Part shown: in pieces, positions 44,194 to 51,864 of the stretch
Position numbering within the stretch: position 1 is the first letter of the stretch
Layout of the letters: each line of letters begins with the position of its first letter
Source of the DNA: Curvibacter delicatus NBRC 14919
GTDB lineage: Bacteria; Pseudomonadota; Gammaproteobacteria; Burkholderiales; Burkholderiaceae_C
Direction of reading: 5' to 3'
Assembly: GCF_001592265.1 (NCBI RefSeq)
Contig: NZ_BCWP01000004.1
Location: 1-64,000, forward strand
DNA: 64,000 bases
Translations under genes and position numbers: made by a program
Notes under the pieces: generated by a model
The model's input: the letters and a program-made list of their open reading frames with translations, nothing else
What the model was told of the DNA's origin: nothing
Databases searched by the model: none

Positions 44194-44836
44194 CGGCATC
44201 ACCCTGAGGCATGCCGACGAGGCCCTGCTGGTACTCGACAAACCGGCCGGCCTGCTTTCCGTGCCTGGCCGCGGCCCCGACAAACAGGACTGCCTGAGTG
44301 CCCGCGTACAACGCCACTTTGCCGACGCCCTCATCGTGCACCGGCTGGATATGGCAACCTCCGGCCTGCTGCTGATGGCACGCGGCGCGGCCATGCAGCG
44401 CGAACTCAGCATCGCCTTTGCCAACCGCATGGTGCACAAACGCTACGTCGCCGTGGTCGACGGCCACCTTGAACCACCCGCTGACACATGGCAGGTGATC
44501 GAGCTGCCCATCCTGCTGGACTGGCCGCGCCGGCCGCTGCACATCATCGATCCGCGCGGCAAGCCCAGCCTGACGCGCTGGCGCGTGCTGGCACATGAAG
44601 CCGATGCAGCCGGCCTGCCACAAACCCGGCTGGAACTGGAGCCCGTGACGGGCCGCTCGCACCAGCTGCGCGTGCACCTGCAGGCCCTGGGCCACGCCAT
44701 CGTCGGGGATGCGCTGTATGCCAGCGCCGAGGTTCAGGCGCGCAGCCCACGCTTGCTGTTGCACGCCAGTGCAGTGGCCCTGCAGCACCCGCTCACCGGG
44801 CTGCCTCTGCAGCTGAGCAGCCCGCCACCGTTCTGA
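44180..44836 (+). CDS. RluA-family pseudouridine synthase
   Basis: The 218-residue protein isomerises uridine in RNA. The catalytic motif is H-R-L-D57-M-A-T-S-G at about residues 54-62, with VLDKPAGLLSVPGRG near the start and LEPVTGRSHQLRVHLQALGHAIVGDALY later, all diagnostic of the RluA family. It lacks the N-terminal S4 domain, so RluA-like (23S rRNA/tRNA) substrates are likely. The ATG at 44180 overlaps the kinase stop by 14 bases, indicating co-translation. Confidence 0.9.
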   Translation: MQALDGITLRHADEALLVLDKPAGLLSVPGRGPDKQDCLSARVQRHFADALIVHRLDMATSGLLLMARGAAMQRELSIAFANRMVHKRYVAVVDGHLEPPADTWQVIELPILLDWPRRPLHIIDPRGKPSLTRWRVLAHEADAAGLPQTRLELEPVTGRSHQLRVHLQALGHAIVGDALYASAEVQARSPRLLLHASAVALQHPLTGLPLQLSSPPPF

Positions 44837-44847
44837 CATCGTTTTTT

Positions 44848-44903
44848 GCTATAAAAACAATAGCTGTTGGCACATATTCCACAAGACAAACCAGCACATT
44901 TGG
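44848..44903 (+). repeat. Dispersed hairpin repeat, copy D
   Basis: GCTATaaaaacaATAGCTG forms the hairpin, and TTGGCACATATTCCACAAGAC follows as the conserved tail (one substitution against GCGCATATTCCA). It lies between the pseudouridine synthase stop and the SDR ATG at 44922, oriented with the plus-strand genes. Confidence 0.8.
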
Positions 44904-44921
44904 CACTCCAGGGAGCTCATC

Positions 44922-45677
44922 ATGTCTCACCCCCATCTGTACATCCTCACCGGCGCTTCGCGCGGCATGGGGCTGGCCATGGCCCGGCAACTGCTGCAGC
45001 CGGATCACGCTCTGCTGTGCATTGCACGCCAGACCAGTGAGACCCTGGCCGCGCAGGCGCGGCCAAGCGCTTGTCAACTGGAGCAATGGCCGCTGGATCT
45101 GGCCCACAGCCGTGAGGCCGCCGCCATGCTGCGCCAATGGCTGGGCCGCCCCGCTGCGCGTTATGCCAGCGCCACGCTGATCAACAACGCAGGGGTGATT
45201 CCACGCGTCAGCCCCCTGTCGGCCGCTGACCCGGACGAACTGGCGCAGGTGATGCGCGTGGATCTGGAAGCCCCCCTGCTGCTGAGCGCAGCCTTCCTCG
45301 GCGCCACCGAGGGCTGGGGCATTCCGCGCCGAGTGCTCAATATCTCGTCGGGCCTGGGACGGCGCCCCATGGCCTCGCAGGCCCCGTACTGCGCCGCCAA
45401 GGCCGGCATGGACCATTTCACGCGTTGCCTAGCGCTGGAAGAAGCCCGGAAGCCGGATAGCGCCAGGGTCTGCTCACTGGCCCCGGGCGTGATCGACACC
45501 GACATGCAGGTGCAGTTGCGCAATGCCGACCCCACCGCCTTCCCGGACCGCGGCCGTTTTGAACAACTCAAAAGCGGGGACCAGCTTGACAGCCCAGAGA
45601 CCGCCGCGCGCAAGGTGCTGGCTTATCTGGCCCGGCCCGATTTCGGCACCGAGCCGGTGGCCGACGTGCGCGGTTGA
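44922..45677 (+). CDS. Short-chain dehydrogenase, sepiapterin/benzil-reductase-like
   Basis: The 251-residue SDR has the cofactor loop T-G-A-S-R-G-M-G at about residues 10-17, NNAG at about 87-90, a Ser in NISSGLG, and Y-C-A-A-K at about 155-159, with PGVIDTDMQ after it. The segment TCTL-like after strand 1 (IARQTSETL) favours NADP. The ATG at 44922 has GGGAGCT upstream. The substrate is unknown. A dispersed repeat occupies its presumed promoter region. Confidence 0.88.
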   Translation: MSHPHLYILTGASRGMGLAMARQLLQPDHALLCIARQTSETLAAQARPSACQLEQWPLDLAHSREAAAMLRQWLGRPAARYASATLINNAGVIPRVSPLSAADPDELAQVMRVDLEAPLLLSAAFLGATEGWGIPRRVLNISSGLGRRPMASQAPYCAAKAGMDHFTRCLALEEARKPDSARVCSLAPGVIDTDMQVQLRNADPTAFPDRGRFEQLKSGDQLDSPETAARKVLAYLARPDFGTEPVADVRG

Positions 45678-45783
45678 CCCAATACACCGGCCCAGCAAGG
45701 TGATGCGCGCCATCTGAGCGCCGTCAACGCCGTGGCACCGGCGGGGCCGGCCCCGGCGGCTCGCGGGGAAAGCGTTCGAAGCG

Positions 45784-46023
45784 TCAGGCCGCGTGCAGCA
45801 TCTGCACGATCTCGTCCTTCAGCTTGAGGCGCTGCTTCTTGAGGTTCTCCAGGGCTTCGTCGGTCATGACGGCACCGCCGGTCTCGGCCTTGGTGATGGT
45901 GTGGTTCACCTCGTCGTAATCGTTGAACAGACGCGCGAAATGGTGGTGCGTCGTCTTCAGGGTATGGATTTTGTCTTTCAGCTGAGGGAATTCGGTGGCG
46001 ATGTCGTGCTTGAGCAAATCCAT
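45784..46023 (-). CDS. YdcH-family (DUF465) small protein
   Basis: The 79-residue helical protein of the DUF465/YdcH family has HHHFARLFNDYDEVNHTI followed by a basic helix with LKKQRLKLKDEIVQML, the diagnostic two-helix hairpin. Function is unknown; homologues are common single-copy genes. A 12-bp palindrome (GGGGCCGGCCCC, 45743-45754) lies between it and the convergent SDR gene. Confidence 0.85.
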   Translation of the reverse strand: MDLLKHDIATEFPQLKDKIHTLKTTHHHFARLFNDYDEVNHTITKAETGGAVMTDEALENLKKQRLKLKDEIVQMLHAA

Positions 46024-46077
46024 GGTGGGTCTCCGTTTCAGAATGCTCCCAGTCTAAGAGGCTGGGGCCAGAAAGTC

Positions 46078-46091
46078 ATGATCCAGATCAA
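46078..46091. promoter_or_regulatory. FNR-like box upstream of narX
   Basis: ATGATccagATCAA differs from the FNR consensus TTGAT-N4-ATCAA at one position. A NarL-like TACTCCG heptamer (one mismatch) follows at 46094-46100. The box centre lies about 52 nt upstream of the narX ATG, so the 5' UTR would be very short if it activates at -41.5. Confidence 0.5.
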
Positions 46092-46136
46092 TTTACTCCG
46101 GCTTGCAGGGCCGGCGCGTCAGGCCCTGAAGCTAAG

Positions 46137-48050
46137 ATGCCAGCCATGACACGCCGCAAGCACTGGAGCCTGAGCGCCAAGCTCGCCTTGGTGGCAACGC
46201 CTTTCCTGCTTCTGGCCCTGGTGGCCACGGCGGCCACGCTGTGGGTGTCGTGGCAGCTCGACGGAGGCGCCGCCGCCGTCAACGAGGCCGGTCGCATGCG
46301 CATGCAGGCCTACCGCCTCTCGCTCTCGCTGGGCACCGGGGAAATGGCCGCCGTGCCGGCCCAGGTACGCGAATTCGAGGACAGCCTGGCCGTGCTGCGC
46401 CATGGCGACCCGGAACGTCCCCTGTTCGTGCCGTGGGACGACACCGTGCAGAGACGCTTCAACGTCATCGAGCAGGACTGGAAGGTTTTCCGTTCGCTGG
46501 CAGCCACCCCGACATCGCCGCAGGAGCTGCGCACGCGGACCATCTCCTTTGTCGAGCACATCGAGGCTTTCGTCCAGGGCATCGAGCACCACATCTCGCG
46601 CTGGACCGCCATCCTGCACCTGCTGCAGACCACCATGATGGCCGTGGTCGTGCTCGGCGCACTGGTGCTGCTGTATGCCGGTCATCTGTTCGTGCTGGAG
46701 CCGGTGGGGCTGCTCAAGCAGGCGATCGAAAAGATCCAGGGCGGCGACTTCGACGCCCGCGTCGAGAAACTCACGCGCGACGAATTCGGCACGCTGGCCC
46801 AGGGCTTCAACGGCATGGCGGAGAACCTGCAGTCGATGTACCGCAATCTGGAAGGCAAGGTGGCGGAAAAGACCGCTGAACTGGAAGAAAAGCGCGAACG
46901 ACTGGAAAGTCTGTACGAGGTCACAACGCTGGTGGCACACGTCACCACGCTGGATGAACTGGCGCAGGGTTTTGCCCGCAGCATCATGCGCATCGCGCAT
47001 GCCGACGGCGTGGCGCTACGCTGGTCGGACCAGGCCAACCAGCGCTACCTCATGCTGGCCGCCAACGGTTTGCCGACCGACATGCTGGAAGCCGAGCACT
47101 GCATCCACAAGGGCGATTGTGATTGCGGTTCTTCCACAGGACCGGCGGCCTTGCGCGTCATCCCGATCCATGCACTGGGCAACACCAAGGAGCGGCTCTG
47201 CGGCAAGGCCGGTTTCGAGACCCTCGTCAACATCCCGGTGTGCCTGCATGAGCGCCTGATGGGCGAGGTCGACCTATTCTTCCACGCCAAGATCACCCTC
47301 TCCGCGGCGGAGCGCTCGCTGCTGGAGGCACTGGCCAGCCACCTGGCCAGCGCGATGGAGAACCTGCGTCTCAACGCACTGGAAAAAGAAGCCGCCGTGG
47401 CGCAGGAGCGCAACCTGCTGGCGCGCGAACTGCACGACTCGATCGCACAGTCGCTGGCCTTCCTCAAGATCCAGGTCCAGCTCATGCGCGATGCGCTGGC
47501 GGGCGGCGACCAGAAGGCGATCGAGCAGGTGCTGGAGGAAATCGACGTCGGCGTGCGCGAAAGTTATGGCGACGTACGCGAGCTGCTGCTGCACTTCCGC
47601 ACCCGCGCCAACACAGAAGACATCGAGCCGGCGCTGGCCACCACCCTGCGCAAGTTCGAACACCAGAGCGGCCTGCAAACCCATCTGCAGATCGAGGGCC
47701 ACGGCCTGCCGCTGTCGCCCGACCTGCAGATCCAGGTGCTGCACATCATCCAGGAAGCCCTCTCCAACGTGCGCAAGCATGCCCGTGCGTCGCAGGTCTG
47801 GGTCGACGTGCAGCAACAACCCGAATGGCGTTTCGAGGTCCGCGACAACGGCATCGGCTTCGTCAGCGATCGCCGTCTCGACGAAACCCATGTCGGCCTG
47901 CGCATCATGAGCGAACGGGCGGAACGCATTGGCGCCCGGATTGACGTCATCTCCACCCCTGGGCGCGGCACCTCCATCGTGCTGATCTTGCCGGCCCAGC
48001 TGACACCCTCGGCCCCCCTGCTGACGGCCGTCGCGCTTGATCCGCATTGA
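46137..48050 (+). CDS. narX: Nitrate/nitrite sensor histidine kinase NarX-like
   Basis: The 637-residue inner-membrane kinase senses nitrate and phosphorylates NarL. An N-terminal helix (about residues 12-35) is followed by the periplasmic P box N49-E-A-G-R-M-R-M-Q-A-Y-R60, then a second helix (about 158-180), HAMP, and a central module with a cysteine cluster (C322, C328, C330, C355). The HisKA_3 H box has H433 in RELHDSIAQS, and the HATPase has NxGIGF (RDNGIGF). The start could also be the ATG three codons downstream. It forms a pair with narL nine bases away. Confidence 0.93.
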   Translation: MPAMTRRKHWSLSAKLALVATPFLLLALVATAATLWVSWQLDGGAAAVNEAGRMRMQAYRLSLSLGTGEMAAVPAQVREFEDSLAVLRHGDPERPLFVPWDDTVQRRFNVIEQDWKVFRSLAATPTSPQELRTRTISFVEHIEAFVQGIEHHISRWTAILHLLQTTMMAVVVLGALVLLYAGHLFVLEPVGLLKQAIEKIQGGDFDARVEKLTRDEFGTLAQGFNGMAENLQSMYRNLEGKVAEKTAELEEKRERLESLYEVTTLVAHVTTLDELAQGFARSIMRIAHADGVALRWSDQANQRYLMLAANGLPTDMLEAEHCIHKGDCDCGSSTGPAALRVIPIHALGNTKERLCGKAGFETLVNIPVCLHERLMGEVDLFFHAKITLSAAERSLLEALASHLASAMENLRLNALEKEAAVAQERNLLARELHDSIAQSLAFLKIQVQLMRDALAGGDQKAIEQVLEEIDVGVRESYGDVRELLLHFRTRANTEDIEPALATTLRKFEHQSGLQTHLQIEGHGLPLSPDLQIQVLHIIQEALSNVRKHARASQVWVDVQQQPEWRFEVRDNGIGFVSDRRLDETHVGLRIMSERAERIGARIDVISTPGRGTSIVLILPAQLTPSAPLLTAVALDPH

Positions 48051-48059
48051 ATATTTACC

Positions 48060-48752
48060 ATGGCCTTGTCTGCAACCATCCGCATCCTGGTCGTCGATGA
48101 CCACACCCTGTTCCGCCGCGGCCTGATGGCCCTGCTCTCGCGCGAGCCGCAGTTCGAGGTGGTGGGCGATGCCGCCGACGCCGGCGAAGCCCAACGCCGC
48201 GCCCAGGAATTGCAGCCCGACCTGATCCTGCTCGACAACCACCTACCCGGCGTGCGGGGCGTGGATGCGCTGCCGTCCCTGCGCGAAGCAGCGCCCAGCA
48301 GCCGGGTGCTGATGCTCACCGTCAGTGAGGACGAACAGGATCTGGCCGATGCCCTGAAAGCCGGCGCCGCCGGCTATCTGCTCAAGACCATCGAGGGCGA
48401 CGCCCTGGCGGCGGCCATCCGCCGCGTCATGGCCGGCGAAAGCGTGCTGGCGCAGGAGATGACCAGCAAGCTGGTGGCGGCCTTCCAGGGCGCCAGCAAC
48501 GGCATGCGCCCCGCCACGGCCACGGTCTCAGCGCCCCCCCCGGCAAGCTCCCCGCTGCTGGACAGCCTGTCGCCGCGCGAACGCGACATCCTGCGCGGCA
48601 TCGCACGCGGCGCCAGCAACAAGGAAATCGGCCGCGAACTGGGCATCGCCGAGACCACAGTCAAGATCCACGTGCAGCACGTGCTGCGCAAACTCGACGT
48701 GAGTTCGCGCGTCCAGGCCGCCGTACTGGCCACCGAAAACGGCTTGACCTGA
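48060..48752 (+). CDS. narL: NarL-type nitrate response regulator
   Basis: The 230-residue response regulator has a receiver with acidic DDH near the start and phosphorylated D59 in LILLDNHLPG, and a C-terminal LuxR-type helix-turn-helix (SPRERDILRGIARGASNKEIGRELGIAETTVKIHVQHVLRKL, about 170-212). It follows narX after nine bases. When phosphorylated it should bind TACYYMT heptamers to activate nar genes; candidate sites lie upstream of narX, narK1 and the chemoreceptor. Confidence 0.93.
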   Translation: MALSATIRILVVDDHTLFRRGLMALLSREPQFEVVGDAADAGEAQRRAQELQPDLILLDNHLPGVRGVDALPSLREAAPSSRVLMLTVSEDEQDLADALKAGAAGYLLKTIEGDALAAAIRRVMAGESVLAQEMTSKLVAAFQGASNGMRPATATVSAPPPASSPLLDSLSPRERDILRGIARGASNKEIGRELGIAETTVKIHVQHVLRKLDVSSRVQAAVLATENGLT

Positions 48753-48773
48753 ATCGCCCATCCGGGCTATCTT

Positions 48774-48787
48774 TTGACCTGCATCAA
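48774..48787. promoter_or_regulatory. FNR-like box in the narK1 promoter
   Basis: TTGACctgcATCAA differs from the consensus at one position and begins 21 nt after the narL stop. Placing it at -41.5 would put the start near 48822 and a -10 element near CATAGT (48811-48816), which is consistent with anaerobic activation of narK1K2GHJI. Confidence 0.7.
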
Positions 48788-48810
48788 ACAGGCAACGAAT
48801 TCCAGTCTCA

Positions 48811-48830
48811 CATAGTTCTTTCGAACTATG
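48811..48830. promoter_or_regulatory. Palindrome at the predicted narK1 -10 region, NarL-like 7-2-7
   Basis: CATAGTTCtttcGAACTATG is a perfect 8-base inverted repeat. It can be read as two NarL-like heptamers, TAGTTCT and the complement of CGAACTA, in the 7-2-7 spacing NarL favours, although each departs from TACYYMT. It overlaps the likely -10 element, so it may be a repressor or NarL site. Confidence 0.5.
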
Positions 48831-48906
48831 CCGCACCTGCCAGCGAAGGATGGCGCCCACGGCGCCTGAACCCTAGAGTCAGTCCATCCTTAAAAGGAGT
48901 ATGGAC

Positions 48907-50163
48907 ATGGAAAAAAACAGACAAGCACTTTCGGTGCTGATCGTCAGTACGCTGGCCTTCACCGTGTGTTTCATGGTGTGGATGATGTTCGGCGTGATCG
49001 GCATCCCGATCAAGAAGGCGCTCAACCTCAACGCCACCGAATTCGGCCTGCTCACCGCGATGCCGGTGCTGACCGGCTCTCTGATCCGCGTCCCACTGGG
49101 CATCTGGACCGACAAGTTCGGTGGCCGCATCGTCATGACCATTCTGATGGCCTGCACCGTGCCGGCCATCTGGTTGATGGCCCATGCCACGCAATATTGG
49201 CATTTCCTGGTGATCGGTCTGTTCGTCGGCTTGGCCGGTGGTTCGTTCTCGGTCGGTACGCCCTATGTGGCGCGCTGGTTCCCAAAGAACCGCCAAGGTT
49301 TTGCCATGGGTGTGTATGGGGCCGGCAACTCGGGTGCTGCAGTCAACAAGTTCATCGCGCCGGCACTGGTAGTGGCCTTCGGTTGGACCATGGTGCCGCA
49401 GGTCTATGCCGCCATCATGCTGGGCACGGTCATCGTGTTCTGGTTCTTCAGCTACAGCGACCCGACCCATCTGGTGCCCAGCAACGTCAAGTTCACCGAC
49501 CAGCTCCGGGCCCTGAAAGATCCGAAAGTGCTGAAGTACTGCCAGTACTACAGCATCGTGTTCGGCGGCTATGTGGCGCTGTCGCTCTGGATGGTGCAGT
49601 ACTACGTGGGTGAATACGGCCTGGACATCCGTGCCGCGGCGCTGCTGGCAGCCTGCTTCTCGCTGCCCGGCGGCGTCCTGCGCGCCGTGGGCGGCTGGCT
49701 GTCCGACAAATACGGCGCCCACAGCGTGACCTGGTGGGTGATGTGGGTGAGCTGGATCTGCCTGTTCCTGTTGAGCTACCCGCAGTTCGACTTCACGGTG
49801 GCCACCACCAACGGCCCCAAGACCTTCCACATCGGCCTCAACGTCTATGCCTTCACCGTCTTGATGTTCATCCTGGGCATCGCCTTTGCCTTCGGCAAGG
49901 CCAGCGTCTTCAAGTACATCAGTGACGACTACACCGGCAACATCGGCACCATCAGCGGCATCGTCGGCCTGGCCGGTGGCCTGGGCGGTTTCGTGCTGCC
50001 CATCATGTTCGGCGCACTGGTGGACATCACCGGCATCCGTTCCAGCGCCTTCATGCTGATGTACGGCGTGGTCTGGGTCTCGCTGATCTGGATGTACTGG
50101 ACCGAAGTCCGCCGTGCCGAAGTCATGGGCGCTCATGCCAAGGACTTCAGCCTGCAAGGCTGA
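48907..50163 (+). CDS. narK1: NarK1-type nitrate transporter
   Basis: This 418-residue MFS protein of the nitrate/nitrite porter family has about twelve hydrophobic segments. Family motifs are LIRVPLGIWTDKFGGR after helix 2 and GLAGGSFSVGTPYVARWFPKNRQGFAMGVYGAGNSG, the nitrate-signature region. NarK1-type proteins are thought to import nitrate by proton symport. AAGGAG at 48894-48899 fits the ATG at 48907 (7-nt spacing) but is too close to the ATG at 48901, so the shorter start is preferred. It is the first gene of the transporter-reductase operon. Confidence 0.9.
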   Translation: MEKNRQALSVLIVSTLAFTVCFMVWMMFGVIGIPIKKALNLNATEFGLLTAMPVLTGSLIRVPLGIWTDKFGGRIVMTILMACTVPAIWLMAHATQYWHFLVIGLFVGLAGGSFSVGTPYVARWFPKNRQGFAMGVYGAGNSGAAVNKFIAPALVVAFGWTMVPQVYAAIMLGTVIVFWFFSYSDPTHLVPSNVKFTDQLRALKDPKVLKYCQYYSIVFGGYVALSLWMVQYYVGEYGLDIRAAALLAACFSLPGGVLRAVGGWLSDKYGAHSVTWWVMWVSWICLFLLSYPQFDFTVATTNGPKTFHIGLNVYAFTVLMFILGIAFAFGKASVFKYISDDYTGNIGTISGIVGLAGGLGGFVLPIMFGALVDITGIRSSAFMLMYGVVWVSLIWMYWTEVRRAEVMGAHAKDFSLQG

Positions 50164-50192
50164 GCCTCTCCCTTCAATACCAAGGACGCAAT

Positions 50193-51833
50193 ATGAATAC
50201 GACTAGCAAAGCTGTCCAGGACAGTGGCGCCACCATCACCGACTGGCGGCCAGAAGACGAACAGTTCTGGGAAAACACCGGCAAGAAGGTCGCCTACCGC
50301 AACCTGTGGATCTCGATTCCCGCCCTGCTGTGTGGTTTCGCGGTCTGGGGCATGTGGGGCATCATCACCGTGCAGATGCTCAACCTGGGTTTCCCCTTCA
50401 CCCAGGCCGAACTCTTCACGCTGACCGCCATTGCCGGCATTGCCGGGGCCACCATGCGCATTCCGGCCTCCTTCCTCATCCGCTTGGCAGGTGGTCGCAA
50501 CACCATTTTCCTGACCACGGCCATGCTGCTGGCGCCGGCCATCGGCACCGGCATTGTGCTGCAACATCCCGAGTGGCCGCTGTGGGCCTTCCAGTTGATG
50601 GCGCTGTGGTGTGGCGTGGGCGGCGGCAACTTTGCCTCCAGCATGTCCAACATCAGCACCTTTTTTCCCAAGCGTCTGCAGGGAACTGCGCTGGGCCTGA
50701 ACGCCGGCTTGGGCAACTTCGGCGTGACCACCATGCAGATCGTTATCCCGCTGGTGATGACCGTGCCGCTGCTAGGCGCCCTCGGCGGCGAACCCATGAC
50801 GCTGGCAAAGGACAGCGGGTGGATCTTCGGCAAGATTGCCGCTGGCACATCCACTTGGATCCAGAATGCCGGTTTTGCCTGGGTGCTGTCGCTGGTACCG
50901 CTGTCCATCCTGTGCTGGTTCGGCATGAACAACCTGAAGACGGTCACGCCTGACAGCGGCAACCCGATCGTGGCCTTCGCCAAGATCACCTGGCTGTATA
51001 CGCTGGCCTTCATCCCCTCGATACTCGGCCTTTATCTGTACCTGCCCAAGCCCACGGGCCTGGGCCTGATCAGCATGTGGGTGGCGATTCCCCTGGACGT
51101 GGTCAGCGCGCTGCTGATCATGAAGCTCGCCGCCTTCGGCCCGATGAAGGAGAACGTTGCCAAGCAGTTCGCGATTTTCAAGGACAAGCACACCTGGTCT
51201 TTGACGGCGCTGTACATCGTGACCTTCGGTTCCTTCATCGGCTTCTCGATGGCACTGCCGCTGGCAATGAAGGTGATTTTCGGCAGCACCCACGTGTTCA
51301 ACCCGGCCACCAATGCATGGGTTCATGCCAACAACCCGAACGCGCCGACCGTGCTGGCCTATGCCTGGATCGGCCCCTTCGTCGGCGCGGCCGTGCGTCC
51401 CATCGGCGGCTGGATCTCCGACAAGGTTGGCGGCTCCATCGTCACCCAGATCATCTCGGCCGTGATGGTGTTGGCCTCGGTCGCCGTGGGCTACGTGATG
51501 ATGCAAGCCTACGGTTCAGCCACACCAGAGCAGTACTTCCCCATGTTCCTGGGCCTGTTCATCGTGCTGTTCTTCGCCAGCGGCATCGGCAACGGCTCGA
51601 CCTTCCGCACCATCGGCGTCATCTTCGACCGCACCCAGGCTGGCCCCGTGCTGGGCTGGACCTCGGCCATCGCTGCCTACGGCGCCTTTGTCGCGCCCAT
51701 CGTGATCGGCGACCAGATCAAGGCCGGCACGCCGCAATACGCAATGTACGGCTTCGCGGTGTTCTACGCCCTGTGCCTGATCCTGAACTGGTGGTTCTAC
51801 CTGCGCAAGAACGCCTACGTGAAGAACCCCTGA
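50193..51833 (+). CDS. narK2: NarK2-type nitrate/nitrite antiporter
   Basis: The 546-residue MFS protein carries the NNP signature WCGVGGGNFASSMSNISTFFPK at about residues 145-166, and GAAVRPIGGWISDKVGG near helix 11. It has long hydrophilic loops and a N-terminal cytoplasmic tail of about 35 residues, unlike NarK1. Such proteins exchange nitrate for nitrite during respiration. The start ATG follows AAGGAC. In some bacteria NarK1 and NarK2 are fused; here they are separate and 29 bases apart. Confidence 0.92.
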   Translation: MNTTSKAVQDSGATITDWRPEDEQFWENTGKKVAYRNLWISIPALLCGFAVWGMWGIITVQMLNLGFPFTQAELFTLTAIAGIAGATMRIPASFLIRLAGGRNTIFLTTAMLLAPAIGTGIVLQHPEWPLWAFQLMALWCGVGGGNFASSMSNISTFFPKRLQGTALGLNAGLGNFGVTTMQIVIPLVMTVPLLGALGGEPMTLAKDSGWIFGKIAAGTSTWIQNAGFAWVLSLVPLSILCWFGMNNLKTVTPDSGNPIVAFAKITWLYTLAFIPSILGLYLYLPKPTGLGLISMWVAIPLDVVSALLIMKLAAFGPMKENVAKQFAIFKDKHTWSLTALYIVTFGSFIGFSMALPLAMKVIFGSTHVFNPATNAWVHANNPNAPTVLAYAWIGPFVGAAVRPIGGWISDKVGGSIVTQIISAVMVLASVAVGYVMMQAYGSATPEQYFPMFLGLFIVLFFASGIGNGSTFRTIGVIFDRTQAGPVLGWTSAIAAYGAFVAPIVIGDQIKAGTPQYAMYGFAVFYALCLILNWWFYLRKNAYVKNP

Positions 51834-51864
51834 ACGCACCGAACCTGATTGACCGGAGACCAAC

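Noticed and set aside
42148-44439. 763-codon open frame antisense to the hybrid kinase
   Set aside because: Same cause: it mirrors the kinase, has no domain-like segments and no start signal.
48901-48906. ATG at 48901 as narK1 start
   Set aside because: AAGGAG ends one base before it; the ATG six bases on has 7-nt spacing.
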